From Agrobacterium tumefaciens (GTDB lineage Bacteria; Pseudomonadota; Alphaproteobacteria; Rhizobiales; Rhizobiaceae): a stretch of 64,000 bases of DNA. Position 1 is the stretch's first letter. Each line of letters opens with the position of its first letter. Of the stretch, positions 8,946 to 17,675 are shown piece by piece. The stretch spans positions 744,001 to 808,000 of the forward strand of contig CP048469.1 in the NCBI GenBank assembly GCA_025559845.1, given 5' to 3'. The notes under the pieces are model-generated. The model saw only the letters and a list, made by a program, of their open reading frames with translations. It ran no database searches and was not told the origin of the DNA. The translations under genes and the position numbers were made by a program.

Positions 8946-10160
8946 TCAGGCTATCGCGGGCCGCGGTGCCGGCCGTTCCTGGATTGGCCAATGAACGATG
9001 GCGGCAAAGATGCCCATGCCGACGCCAAGCCACCAGACGAGATCGTAGGAGCCGAGCTTGTCGTAAAGGAAACCTCCGAGCCAGACGCCGAGGAACGAGC
9101 CGATCTGGTGCGACAGGAACACCACGCCGCCGAGCATGCCCAGATGCCGCGTGCCGAACATGATCGCCACGAGCGCGTTGGTTGGCGGAACGGTGGAGAG
9201 CCATAGAATGCCCATCACGGCGGCAAAGATCACGACGGTAAGCGGCGTCTGCGGCAGAAGCAGGAACGCGGTCACGGCGACCGAACGGGCAATATAGATG
9301 TAGGCCAGCAGGTAAGGCTTGGAATAGCGCTGTGCGATCACGCCTGCCGCCAACGAACCGATGATGTTGAAAAAGCCGATCAGCGCCATGGCGATGACGG
9401 CATAACGTGCCTCGATACCGATATCGCCGAGATAGGCCGGGAAATGCGCGGTGATGAAGGCGACCTGAAAACCGCACACGAAAAAGCCGGTTGTCAGCAA
9501 TAGATAGCTTTTGTGACCCAGGGCTTCTTTCAGCGCCTCGCCAGCCGTCTGCTGGAACTGTGACTGGGATTGCGTGCCGGAAGATGAGTTGCCACGCATC
9601 GGCCAGGCGAGCAGCGGCACGAGCAGCATCATCGCAGCAAGCCAGACCAGGCTGTCCGACCATCCATAGGTCGAAATCAGTCCCTGACTGATGGGGGCAA
9701 ACAGGAACATGCCTGCCGAGCCGGCAGCGGTGCCGATACCGAAGGCGAAGGACCGCTGCTGCGGTGTGACATGCCGGGCGAATGCCGAAAGGATGACGCT
9801 GAAGGAGCCCGCCGCGATGCCGAGGCCCACCAGCACACCACCACCGAAATGCAGCCAGAACGGCGATGTGCCAAACGACATGCAGACAAGACCGGCGGCA
9901 TAGAGAACGCCTGACATCACCAGCACCCTGCCGGTGCCATATTTATCGGCCATTGCGCCGAAAAATGGCTGCCCAAGGCCCCAGAACAGGTTCTGAAGCG
10001 CCATGGCGAGACCGAAGGTCGAGCGGTCCCAGCCTGTGTCGGCCAACATCGGCAACTGGAAAAAGCCCATGGCGGAGCGCGGGCCGAAAGTCATCACGGC
10101 GATCAGCGATCCCGCGATGATGATAAGCCAGGGCATGCTCTGGCGCGCAGCTTGTGACAT
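8946..10160 (-). CDS. MFS transporter
   Basis: A 404-aa major facilitator superfamily protein with about twelve hydrophobic segments. The frame extends five codons further, but ATG 10160 follows a strong GGGAGGGG site, giving MSQAARQSMPWLIIIAGSL. The glycine-rich loop motif between segments 2 and 3 is visible (GLGQPFFGAMADKYGTGRV). It resembles the broad oxalate/monocarboxylate-like or drug-transport MFS groups. The substrate cannot be told from sequence or context. Confidence 0.85.
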   Translation of the reverse strand: MSQAARQSMPWLIIIAGSLIAVMTFGPRSAMGFFQLPMLADTGWDRSTFGLAMALQNLFWGLGQPFFGAMADKYGTGRVLVMSGVLYAAGLVCMSFGTSPFWLHFGGGVLVGLGIAAGSFSVILSAFARHVTPQQRSFAFGIGTAAGSAGMFLFAPISQGLISTYGWSDSLVWLAAMMLLVPLLAWPMRGNSSSGTQSQSQFQQTAGEALKEALGHKSYLLLTTGFFVCGFQVAFITAHFPAYLGDIGIEARYAVIAMALIGFFNIIGSLAAGVIAQRYSKPYLLAYIYIARSVAVTAFLLLPQTPLTVVIFAAVMGILWLSTVPPTNALVAIMFGTRHLGMLGGVVFLSHQIGSFLGVWLGGFLYDKLGSYDLVWWLGVGMGIFAAIVHWPIQERPAPRPAIA

Positions 10161-10372
10161 AGGGACCCCTCCCAAGGCAGCGCTGCGCAGGTGATTGCAT
10201 GCGCAAGAAAAGCTGCGGATTTCAGCAGTATTGGAAGAATTATTATCGTCTGTCGGGTTGTCTCACCAGACACTTTTCTTGACAGGCTGCATCAACGCCG
10301 TTGATGCGCGCCCAGCTTCGACGCTTGTGCAAGAGATGATCCGACAGTCCGCTGCGTGGAATGAAGGAAGGC

Positions 10373-11218
10373 TCAACCGCGCCGTTTGATGGGCCAGCCT
10401 TCGGTCCGGTCCTCGACGATGGTTGCGACATCGCCAACGGCGATCCGGCCGTTACCCCGGGGAGTGACGTTCCATCCAAACAGCACGCCGGGAACACGTC
10501 TATCCGCCGACATACGAATGCGCCCCATGGCCTTCATGGGCGAAGGGACGTCGCGTGAGCCGGTCTGCTGGTCCTGCGTGGTCATGATGCAACGCGCGCA
10601 GGGTTTGACGAGATCGAGCCGGATGCCGCCAATCTCGATGGCAGACCAACGATCTTCAGCCCAGGCTTCATCGGTTTCCAGCACGATATTGGGACGGAAG
10701 CGGTCCATGCCGACGCTGTCTTCACCATTCGCCTGCATGTCGCTGTTGAGCGCGGCAAGCGAAGCGGTCGTGGTCACGAGTATCTGGTAGCCGTCCGCGA
10801 AGGTGACGGGCGTTTCATTGCCGGTCCATTCGAGGCTTGCGATTCGTTCGGCCGATTCATCGAAGAAGACGAGCTTCACATCGCGGCCCAGCCATTCCGA
10901 AAGTGTGCCGTTGACCTCATCATCTGCAACTGCGGCATTGACGATGGATTTCCACACCGCCACGTCCATGCGCTGCCCCGATGCAGCAGCGAAAATCTCG
11001 CTCTTGCCATCACTGGAAAACCGCATGCCGCCATTTTCATGGAAGGCCAGCAATGTTGCGATGGCTGGCAATTCCCGCTGGGTGATGAAATGACCGGAAG
11101 GATCGACCAGCATTGCGCGCCGATCGCCCGGCAGGCCTTCGGCGGAAATATCGCTGGCTTGAAGCGGAATGCCACGCCCGCTTTTGAGCGGATAGATGTT
11201 GAGTTCGGTAACGCGCAT
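10373..11218 (-). CDS. MOSC domain protein
   Basis: A 281-aa protein with an N-terminal MOSC beta-barrel domain (MRVTELNIYPLKSGRGIPL) and a C-terminal MOSC domain containing the conserved cysteine in LVKPCARCIMTTQD. Such proteins are linked to molybdenum-cofactor sulfuration or to YcbX-type reduction of N-hydroxylated compounds. No 2Fe-2S domain is attached. GAGGAG precedes the ATG. It is the last gene of a DUF2339-HD-MOSC operon, 10 bp after the HD gene. Confidence 0.88.
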   Translation of the reverse strand: MRVTELNIYPLKSGRGIPLQASDISAEGLPGDRRAMLVDPSGHFITQRELPAIATLLAFHENGGMRFSSDGKSEIFAAASGQRMDVAVWKSIVNAAVADDEVNGTLSEWLGRDVKLVFFDESAERIASLEWTGNETPVTFADGYQILVTTTASLAALNSDMQANGEDSVGMDRFRPNIVLETDEAWAEDRWSAIEIGGIRLDLVKPCARCIMTTQDQQTGSRDVPSPMKAMGRIRMSADRRVPGVLFGWNVTPRGNGRIAVGDVATIVEDRTEGWPIKRRG

Positions 11219-11228
11219 CGTGCTCTCC

Positions 11229-11873
11229 TCAGATTTCGTCGAGAAACAGGGCCAGCACCTGCTTCAGTCTGTCGTGACGTTCTCTCGCCATGTCCCGTCC
11301 TGTCTGTGTCTTGAAGCCATCGGCGAGCTTGAACAGTTTCGTTTCGAAATGATCGATGGCGAAGGCGCGGTCGTCGAGTGGCCTGTCTTTTGCCAGCGGG
11401 TCGACAGGATCGTAAAGCGCCGAACCCATACGCCCGGCGATGTAAAAGCATCGCGCCGCACCGACCATCCCGATCGCGTCCAGACGGTCCGCATCCTGAA
11501 GGATTTTCGCTTCCAGTGTCTGGGGTTCGATATTGGCCGAGAAGCTGTGGGCCGTAATGGCGTGGGCGGCGCCGTCGATCTTTGCCTGTTGCCAGCCTAG
11601 AGATGCAAGAATCCCGCTCGCCTTTTCAGCGGCAAGCCGCGAGGCCTGAGAACGAAGCGGCGAGTTTTTCTCGACGGCCACGCAGTCATGCAGAAGTACG
11701 CTTGCGGCCAGAACATCCCCATCGCCGCCTTCACCGGAATGGATGCGCATGGCATTGCCGAAAACGCGGTGGATATGGGCAAGGTCGTGCGATCCGTCGC
11801 CCACATCAGCGGCATGGGGGATCAATGCTTCGGCAAGCGGTGCGTAGGGGGCAAAGGCGTTTGCGGCAATCAT
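11229..11873 (-). CDS. HD domain phosphohydrolase
   Basis: A 214-aa protein of the YedJ-like HD group. Metal-binding residues are visible as H33 (HDLAHIHRV), H62-D63 (LLHDCVAVE) and D128 in ILQDADRLDAIG. HD proteins hydrolyse phosphate esters, often of nucleotides; the substrate here is unknown. The start overlaps the stop of the DUF2339 gene by four bases, so translation is probably coupled. Confidence 0.87.
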   Translation of the reverse strand: MIAANAFAPYAPLAEALIPHAADVGDGSHDLAHIHRVFGNAMRIHSGEGGDGDVLAASVLLHDCVAVEKNSPLRSQASRLAAEKASGILASLGWQQAKIDGAAHAITAHSFSANIEPQTLEAKILQDADRLDAIGMVGAARCFYIAGRMGSALYDPVDPLAKDRPLDDRAFAIDHFETKLFKLADGFKTQTGRDMARERHDRLKQVLALFLDEI

Positions 11874-14629
11874 TCCTGCGGCTTCCGTGTCAGGATTTTC
11901 TGGTAGAAAAGCCCGATGCCGATCAGCACGACACCAAGCCCGATGAAGGAAAGCGCCCTCAATACACCTTCGAGATTGCTCATGTCGATCAGGAATGCCT
12001 TGGCAACGGAGATCAGCACGAAAGCGGCTGATGCGATACGCAGGCTGCGGGCGTTAAAGCGCGAGCCAAGAACAAGCAGCAGCACACCAATAAGCAACCA
12101 CACCACCGAATAGCTGTAGGTTTCGCCCTGCATGAAACCTTTCCATGCGGCGATATTCTCGCCCTGCCAGAAACGCCGGACCGACAGTGTCGCCCAGGCA
12201 AAGCCGAGTGCAGCCCCGGCAACGGAAAGAATGCTGACATAGCCGGCGGGCCGGCGCCCCCGCGCATAATAGGCAAGGCCGCCATAGGCGAGCGCCGGCA
12301 GCAGATAGCCGATCAACAGCAGGTTAAGGAACGGAAGGCGCCCGGTATTCTCTCCCGTGATGTACGGGTTGAGGGTGACGAAATGCATCGACAACACGTT
12401 GAGGATGGCGATGATGCCGGCGACCATCGAACCGTAACGGAAGACAGGGCTCGGGCTCTTGAGATCGAGGGTCATCAGCACACCGGAGAAGCCGATGGTC
12501 AGCAGGGTGTAGATCGACTGCTCCCCGAGCGTCGGTATGCTGTCATCCAGCGTTCCACCATTCATGGCGTGGCGGATGAGGATCGCCACGGCCAGGAGGG
12601 CCATCAGGCTGGCAATGGCTTGCAGGAAATTCCTGGCCCGGAAACTCGGCCAGTCACGCAGTAGCCAGGCCGAGGCAACGGCCAGAAGGGCCGGAATGCC
12701 GTAACCGGGTAGAAGCGCATTGAACACTGGCGTGATGCCGAGGTTCTGTGGCCCGACGATGGTTGGCTCCCAGGCAATGCGTCCCAGAACGCCGACACTG
12801 GCGATAGCCATGATCCAGGGCAGGGCGTCCCAGTTGCGATAACGTGTTGCCCACACATAGGCAAAACCGAGGACCGACAGCAGTACCGTGGTCGCCAACC
12901 CTTGCGTCAGCGTGTGCAAGGACAGTGTAAAGGCGGCGAAAGAGCCGACGAGCAGGACATTGAGTGGTGTACGGTAGGCTGCGTCACCCTGCCTGTGCAG
13001 CCATTCCGCGCCGCCAATCATGATGGCACCAAGTGCGATGCCATAGGCAGCATGCAGGAAGTCGCGGCCAAGATTGCCATATTCCACGAAGCTGGCCGTG
13101 CCGAGCCAGACCGGGAACAGCGCGGCGATACCCGCCCATAGAATAGCAAAGTCCGGATCTTTTTTGCCCTTGCGTTTCAGGAAGGAAAAACCGCAGAGGA
13201 TGAGCACGGCGCCAAGCAAGAGCGCTGTCGCGATTTCTGCGGTGTATCCTGTCTGAGCCGAAGAAAGCGAGACCCCGGTGTTTTCGATCAGGCCGATGAA
13301 ATCGATGCCGTGCCGGGCCATCAGTGAAGCGGCTGCCTGGGCGCCGAGTGCGGCAAAAATTGCCGGCCACGCACCGTAATGACGGGCGGCCCCCAACGCT
13401 GCCAGCGCTGCAAGAATGGCGGCAACGGGAATGGCGGGGTGAAGGTTGATTGCAGCACTGCTGAACAGGAACGCCATTGCCGGCAGGACGGCTGCCAGAG
13501 ACACGACGAGATTGATTGCCAGCGAAGGTCGCGTCAGCAGTCGCAGGGCGCGCAACGCACGCCTTTCAGGCTGCGCTTCGTCAGTTGGTGCCGGCGGGCT
13601 ATCGAGATGTTTGCCGGGCCAGAGCCAGATCGTTCCTGCAATCATCGCAAGCAGGGCAAGTGTTGGCGGGTTGGCGTCGACGGAATTGGAAGCGAGAATG
13701 TAGCCAAGCGCCCAGAGGCCGAGGCCAGCGCTGGCAAGTGCGGCCACCACGGTCCAGCTTTGTCTGCGGGCCGCGGCTGCGGTCGCCATCCACGACACGG
13801 TAAGGAAGATGAACAGTGCCCAGATGTTCGGTGTAGTCGAGGAAATCAGTGCTGGCGTCAGCATCGAACCAAGCAGGCCAAGCCCGGCCAGAGCCTGGCC
13901 GTGCAGCAGGGAAAGGCCGATGGTGGCAAAAGCGACGACACCGAGCAGAACGAAGGCGCTGGCCGGACCGATATAGTCATAGATGCCGTAGGCCGCATAG
14001 ACTACACCGAAGAGTGTTAGTGCGCCCGCTGCGGTCAAGACACCCGGGATCATGGCGTTGGCATAGGTCGCCGCGATGCCGGGTACGGCTTTGCGACGGA
14101 TTGCTTCGCCGGCCCCGCCAAGCAGCAGGCCAAAGAGTGCAGCCAGTGCAAGGCGCACGGCCGGGCTCAAAAGTCCTGCTTCGATCGAATATTTGACAAG
14201 GAATATCCCGCCGAGTGCCAGTGCAAGACCGCCGGCCCAGACGGCCCAGCGCGCGCCGAGCAGGCTCTCGAAGCTTTCCTTGGGTGTGGGCGCTACGACG
14301 GTGTCTTCGGCTGGTGCGGAAATTGGGCTGTCGCCCGCTCCCGTGTCTTCTTCTGCCGTCGCCTGTGTGTCGACCGCTTCTGGCGTGTCGTCAGCTTGGA
14401 AGGCTGATGCGTCTTCTACCGCCTCCGCCTCTTGTACTGACGGCGCAGCTTGCCCTCCCGCAACGACCGGCGCGGTGCCTGCCGCGACGGTTGCGCCACG
14501 CGCCATCAACATTTTCAACTCGCGGATGTCGCGTTCCAGCGACTTGATACGCCGCGAGTTGCGGATGCTTGCGGCAACCGTGTAGATGAAGGCCACGACA
14601 AAGGCGAGAAAGAGAAGCGGGATTTCCAA
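11870..14629 (-). CDS. DUF2339 large membrane protein
   Basis: A 919-aa integral membrane protein. One N-terminal hydrophobic segment is followed by a short basic coiled coil (RIKSLERDIRELKMLM), an Ala/Glu/Pro-rich linker (about 50-130), and then more than twenty hydrophobic helices to the C-terminus. This matches DUF2339, which has no established function. The start is TTG at 14629, after a GGAGG site about eight bases upstream; no ATG fits as well. It begins the operon DUF2339-HD-MOSC. Confidence 0.87.
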   Translation of the reverse strand: MEIPLLFLAFVVAFIYTVAASIRNSRRIKSLERDIRELKMLMARGATVAAGTAPVVAGGQAAPSVQEAEAVEDASAFQADDTPEAVDTQATAEEDTGAGDSPISAPAEDTVVAPTPKESFESLLGARWAVWAGGLALALGGIFLVKYSIEAGLLSPAVRLALAALFGLLLGGAGEAIRRKAVPGIAATYANAMIPGVLTAAGALTLFGVVYAAYGIYDYIGPASAFVLLGVVAFATIGLSLLHGQALAGLGLLGSMLTPALISSTTPNIWALFIFLTVSWMATAAAARRQSWTVVAALASAGLGLWALGYILASNSVDANPPTLALLAMIAGTIWLWPGKHLDSPPAPTDEAQPERRALRALRLLTRPSLAINLVVSLAAVLPAMAFLFSSAAINLHPAIPVAAILAALAALGAARHYGAWPAIFAALGAQAAASLMARHGIDFIGLIENTGVSLSSAQTGYTAEIATALLLGAVLILCGFSFLKRKGKKDPDFAILWAGIAALFPVWLGTASFVEYGNLGRDFLHAAYGIALGAIMIGGAEWLHRQGDAAYRTPLNVLLVGSFAAFTLSLHTLTQGLATTVLLSVLGFAYVWATRYRNWDALPWIMAIASVGVLGRIAWEPTIVGPQNLGITPVFNALLPGYGIPALLAVASAWLLRDWPSFRARNFLQAIASLMALLAVAILIRHAMNGGTLDDSIPTLGEQSIYTLLTIGFSGVLMTLDLKSPSPVFRYGSMVAGIIAILNVLSMHFVTLNPYITGENTGRLPFLNLLLIGYLLPALAYGGLAYYARGRRPAGYVSILSVAGAALGFAWATLSVRRFWQGENIAAWKGFMQGETYSYSVVWLLIGVLLLVLGSRFNARSLRIASAAFVLISVAKAFLIDMSNLEGVLRALSFIGLGVVLIGIGLFYQKILTRKPQE

Positions 14630-14677
14630 ACAGAAGCCTCCGGTTATGGAGCTGTTTTTAAATCCTTTTTCGTCGCC

Positions 14678-16252
14678 TTATGCAAGAGCTGCAGGTCTTT
14701 CGGCAACCAGCCAGCGTTGGGCGGCCTCAATGTCTGCAAAACCCAGATCGTGCCCGTCCTCGACCGTTTCCAGTCCTGCCTGTGCGCCCGTCGCCGCCAG
14801 TTGCCGTTGTAGATCCGTCGATCTGTCACGGTACTTGTCCCGTCCTCCCGCAACAATCAGCAGGTTTTTCCCGGAAAGATTGGTCTCCGGCCAGACATCG
14901 AGAACAGGCATCGGGCGATAAAGCAGCGCATCTCCCGCCAGCTCCGGATGAAGCGCGGCAAATGCCGTATAGAAATTGGCGCCGTTCGAATGGCCGATAT
15001 AGCGCAATTTTGTGCGGTCGAGACCGTAGGAACTGATCGCACCTTCAATGAAGGCCGCAAAGGCTTCCGCTTCCGAAACGATATCCTTCTGGTCGAACGA
15101 GAAGTTCGGATACCGGCGGAACCAGCGCGCAACGCCTTCTTCGGTGCTGCGCCCGCGCACACCGAGAAGTGTCGCGCCGGGCGCCACTCGATGCGCCAGC
15201 GGCATCAGGCTCGTTTCGCTGCCGCCGGAACCGTGCAGCAGGACAAGCGTGCTGCCGTCAGGCTGATCGGGCGTATAGAAACGGTGGATGAACGGTAATT
15301 CCCGGTAAATGACGCGCTCTTCCTCAGGCATGGAAAATTGCGGCAGGGAGACGCGCACGTCTGCCTCATCCTTCATGAAGAGTGGCGGAATGAACAGCTT
15401 TTCACCAAGTCTTTCCACCGGCTCATCCACGTTCATGCCGGGAGCATCGGTTGCCATTTCGATTAGAACACCGCCCGGTTCTCGAACATAGAGCGAATGG
15501 AAATATTTCCGGTCATGGGCATTTGTCGTGCTGGAGTTCAGCGCCTTGAGGCCTGTCAGAACGTTGTTCAGGTCGTCCATATCCTCGGCCCGGAATGCGA
15601 TGTGATCAACCGTGCCGGTGCCAGGCGCGCTCGACCAGAACCCCGTCGCGTCACGCACGTCGATGATATCGCCGCTTTCCGAGGTCATGCGTTGAATGCT
15701 TCCAACCCGCTCGTCGGCGCGATAACCGAAGTGCCGTGAAAGAAATGCTGCGGTTTCCTCGGGAACTTCGCTCAGCACCGTCGCGCCGTAAATACGGCGA
15801 ATGCCATCTTCGCGTGAAATGTCTTTCGTTGCATGGACATGCGCGTTGTCGAAAGCGGTGGTGCCAACGAGCTTGAGGATGATGCCGTCCGGGTCTTTCA
15901 GACGGATCACCGGCTGGCCAAACTCCTCCACCGGCCCTTCGGTGCGGATACCGAATCTCAGAGCGCGCGTCAGCCAGAAGCCAATGCTCGCAGGATCGAT
16001 CGCCATCGACACTTCCAGTGTCTGGCCATAGCCGACGCGTCCTTGGCCGCCATCTTCCCAGACGAGAAACGTCATCAGCGAGCCGGGAGAGCCGATCTCG
16101 TCGCCGTAAATCAGGTGAAGCTGCATTGCGTCTTCAAACCCGGCGGTTCTTTTCACCAGCCGAAGCCCCAGAAAGCCAGCGTAGAAGTCTACGTTCGCCT
16201 GCACTTTGCGGGTGATCATGGTGATATGGTGTATGCCCAAAGCCGAAGTCAT
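14678..16252 (-). CDS. VOC ring-cleaving-dioxygenase-like / alpha-beta hydrolase fusion
   Basis: A 524-aa two-part protein. Residues 1 to about 300 are two vicinal-oxygen-chelate modules like MhqO-type glyoxalase/dioxygenases. Likely metal ligands are H9 (GIHHITM), H217 (VDHIAFRAED) and E265 (GGVLIEMATD). Residues about 315-524 are an alpha/beta hydrolase of the phospholipase/carboxylesterase (MhqD-like) type: HGSGGSE at 340, nucleophile S422 (GHSNG), D472 and H501. In Bacillus the two activities are separate proteins induced by quinones. A joint role in quinone or electrophile detoxification is inferred. There is no frameshift between the parts. An inverted repeat lies at 16320-16342, upstream of the start. 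Confidence 0.9.
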   Translation of the reverse strand: MTSALGIHHITMITRKVQANVDFYAGFLGLRLVKRTAGFEDAMQLHLIYGDEIGSPGSLMTFLVWEDGGQGRVGYGQTLEVSMAIDPASIGFWLTRALRFGIRTEGPVEEFGQPVIRLKDPDGIILKLVGTTAFDNAHVHATKDISREDGIRRIYGATVLSEVPEETAAFLSRHFGYRADERVGSIQRMTSESGDIIDVRDATGFWSSAPGTGTVDHIAFRAEDMDDLNNVLTGLKALNSSTTNAHDRKYFHSLYVREPGGVLIEMATDAPGMNVDEPVERLGEKLFIPPLFMKDEADVRVSLPQFSMPEEERVIYRELPFIHRFYTPDQPDGSTLVLLHGSGGSETSLMPLAHRVAPGATLLGVRGRSTEEGVARWFRRYPNFSFDQKDIVSEAEAFAAFIEGAISSYGLDRTKLRYIGHSNGANFYTAFAALHPELAGDALLYRPMPVLDVWPETNLSGKNLLIVAGGRDKYRDRSTDLQRQLAATGAQAGLETVEDGHDLGFADIEAAQRWLVAERPAALA

Positions 16253-16319
16253 TGTCTCTGCCCCACTGAATGTTGTGGTTCTTTCTGTCGCAAGCTGCCC
16301 CTGTTCGGCAATCCCGGCA

Positions 16320-16342
16320 AATGAGAACGATGTGTTCTCATT
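16320..16342. promoter_or_regulatory. Candidate operator upstream of the VOC-hydrolase gene
   Basis: AATGAGAAC (16320-16328) and GTTCTCATT (16334-16342) are perfect 9-base arms around a 5-base spacer. A second, overlapping symmetry (TGTTC, 7 bases, GAACA) runs from 16333 to 16349. It sits 68 bases before the start of the minus-strand gene and could bind a dimeric repressor. No regulator gene is adjacent. Confidence 0.45.
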
Positions 16343-16434
16343 GTGAACAACGGTGAGGCGGAACTACGACGCAATCATTGCGTAGAAACCGGGCGTATTG
16401 CCCTTAAAAGTAGATGCTGATGCTTATAAAATAA

Positions 16435-16463
16435 GCATACAAAATCATGATGATTTTGTATGC
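16435..16463. promoter_or_regulatory. 29-bp palindrome, candidate operator of the ABC operon
   Basis: Arms GCATACAAAATCA (16435-16447) and TGATTTTGTATGC (16451-16463) are perfectly complementary, separated by TGA. It lies 77 bases upstream of the substrate-binding-protein start, just after an AT-rich TTATAAAAT stretch. Length and symmetry suggest a GntR- or TetR-type dimer site; the regulator is not in the window. Confidence 0.55.
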
Positions 16464-16540
16464 AATTTTGACTTGCCTTGACGGGTTGAATTGGTTCTTA
16501 TGCGACCAATTCAACAAAAACCTTCAAGGGGGAATATATC

Positions 16541-17581
16541 ATGATCACGCGTAGACTGCTGTCTAAAGCTTTGGCGATCGCAACGATTGGCGTTGCCGCC
16601 GGTGTATCCATGCCGGTCACCAGCGCGCTTGCCGAGACGCCGATCAAGTTCACGCTCGACTGGAAGTTCGAAGGCCCTGCGGCTGGTTTCCTTCTTGCTC
16701 TCGACAAGGGATACTTCAAGGCTGAAGGCCTCGACGTGACGATCGACACCGGCAATGGTTCGGTCGAGGCGATTCCGCGCGTTGCAACCGGCGCCTATCA
16801 GATGGGCTTCGGTGATATCAACTCGCTGATGAAGTTCCTGGACGAAGACCCAAGCCAGAAGATCAAGGCCGTCTACATGGTCTATGAGCGCCCAACATTT
16901 GCGGTCGTTGGCCGCAAGTCGCTTGGCGTGACCGATGATCCGAAGTCGCTGGAAGGCAAGAAGCTCGGCGCGCCTCCACCGGACGGCGCTTTTGCACAGT
17001 GGGCCGCCTTCAAAAAGGTCGCAGGTCTGGATGACAGCAAGATCGCCATCGAGTCGATCGGCTTTCCGGTGCGCGAACCGATGCTTGCCAAAGGCGATGT
17101 CGATGGCGTTTTCGGTTTTGCATTCTCCGTTATCCTGAACCTCAAGAAGCAGGGTATCACCGATGACGATATCTCCACGATCCTGATGGCCGAGCACGGC
17201 TTGAATCTGTACGGCAACTCGGTGCTGGTAAACACTGATTTCGCTGAGAAAAATCCGGAAGCTGTGAAGGGTTTTCTGAAAGCGCTGGCAAAGGGCTTTG
17301 CCGATTCCGTCAAGAACCCGGAAGAGGGCGTGGCTGCCGTATTGAAGCGCAACGAAACACTGGACAGCGCAATCGAGCTGGAACGCCTGAACATGGCCAA
17401 CAGCATGAACATCAAGACGCCTTACGTCGTTGAAAACGGCATGGGCGGCGTTGATCCTGCAAGACTTTCCGCCTCCATCGATACGCTCAAGATTTCCATG
17501 GGCCTCAAGGGCAACGTCAAGGCCGAACAGGTCTTCGACGCTGGTTACCTGCCGGCCAAGGAAGAGCGCATGCTTCCTTGA
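16541..17581 (+). CDS. ABC transporter substrate-binding protein (NMT1/SsuA type)
   Basis: A 346-aa periplasmic binding protein. Residues 1-31 form a signal peptide with a basic start, hydrophobic core and ALA cleavage site before ETPIKFTLDW. KFTLDWKFEGPAAGFLLALDKGYFKAEGLDV is the typical start of NMT1/SsuA/ThiY-like proteins, which bind sulfonates, nitrate, pyrimidines or thiamin precursors. The ligand is not identifiable. AAGGGGG precedes the ATG. It is the first gene of a binding protein-ATPase-permease operon. Confidence 0.92.
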   Translation: MITRRLLSKALAIATIGVAAGVSMPVTSALAETPIKFTLDWKFEGPAAGFLLALDKGYFKAEGLDVTIDTGNGSVEAIPRVATGAYQMGFGDINSLMKFLDEDPSQKIKAVYMVYERPTFAVVGRKSLGVTDDPKSLEGKKLGAPPPDGAFAQWAAFKKVAGLDDSKIAIESIGFPVREPMLAKGDVDGVFGFAFSVILNLKKQGITDDDISTILMAEHGLNLYGNSVLVNTDFAEKNPEAVKGFLKALAKGFADSVKNPEEGVAAVLKRNETLDSAIELERLNMANSMNIKTPYVVENGMGGVDPARLSASIDTLKISMGLKGNVKAEQVFDAGYLPAKEERMLP

Positions 17582-17593
17582 ATGAATGCGGTT

Positions 17594-17623
17594 CACCCGG
17601 CCCTGGTGATACCGGGCCGGGTG
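17594..17623 (+). terminator. Intercistronic hairpin after the binding-protein gene
   Basis: CACCCGGCCC (17594-17603) pairs with GGGCCGGGTG (17614-17623); the loop can pair further (GGT/ACC). No T-run follows at once. Such hairpins often protect the 3' end of an abundant binding-protein mRNA or cause partial termination before the ATPase gene. Confidence 0.5.
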
Positions 17624-17675
17624 ATTTCGCATTTTTCGTGAATGACAGCTTTGGGGGGCTGAAAAGGGGACTTCG

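Noticed and set aside
10195..10389. 64-codon plus-strand ORF in the gap between MFS and MOSC genes
   Set aside because: No convincing ribosome binding site, tail overlaps the MOSC gene, and no family recognised. Kept as unsupported.
16325..16348. LexA (SOS) box
   Set aside because: The alphaproteobacterial box needs a direct GAAC-7-GAAC repeat; here the halves are inverted.
16541..17581. Thiamin riboswitch or thiamin transport for the NMT1-type importer
   Set aside because: No TPP-aptamer elements in the leader, and the binding protein cannot be assigned to a ligand.
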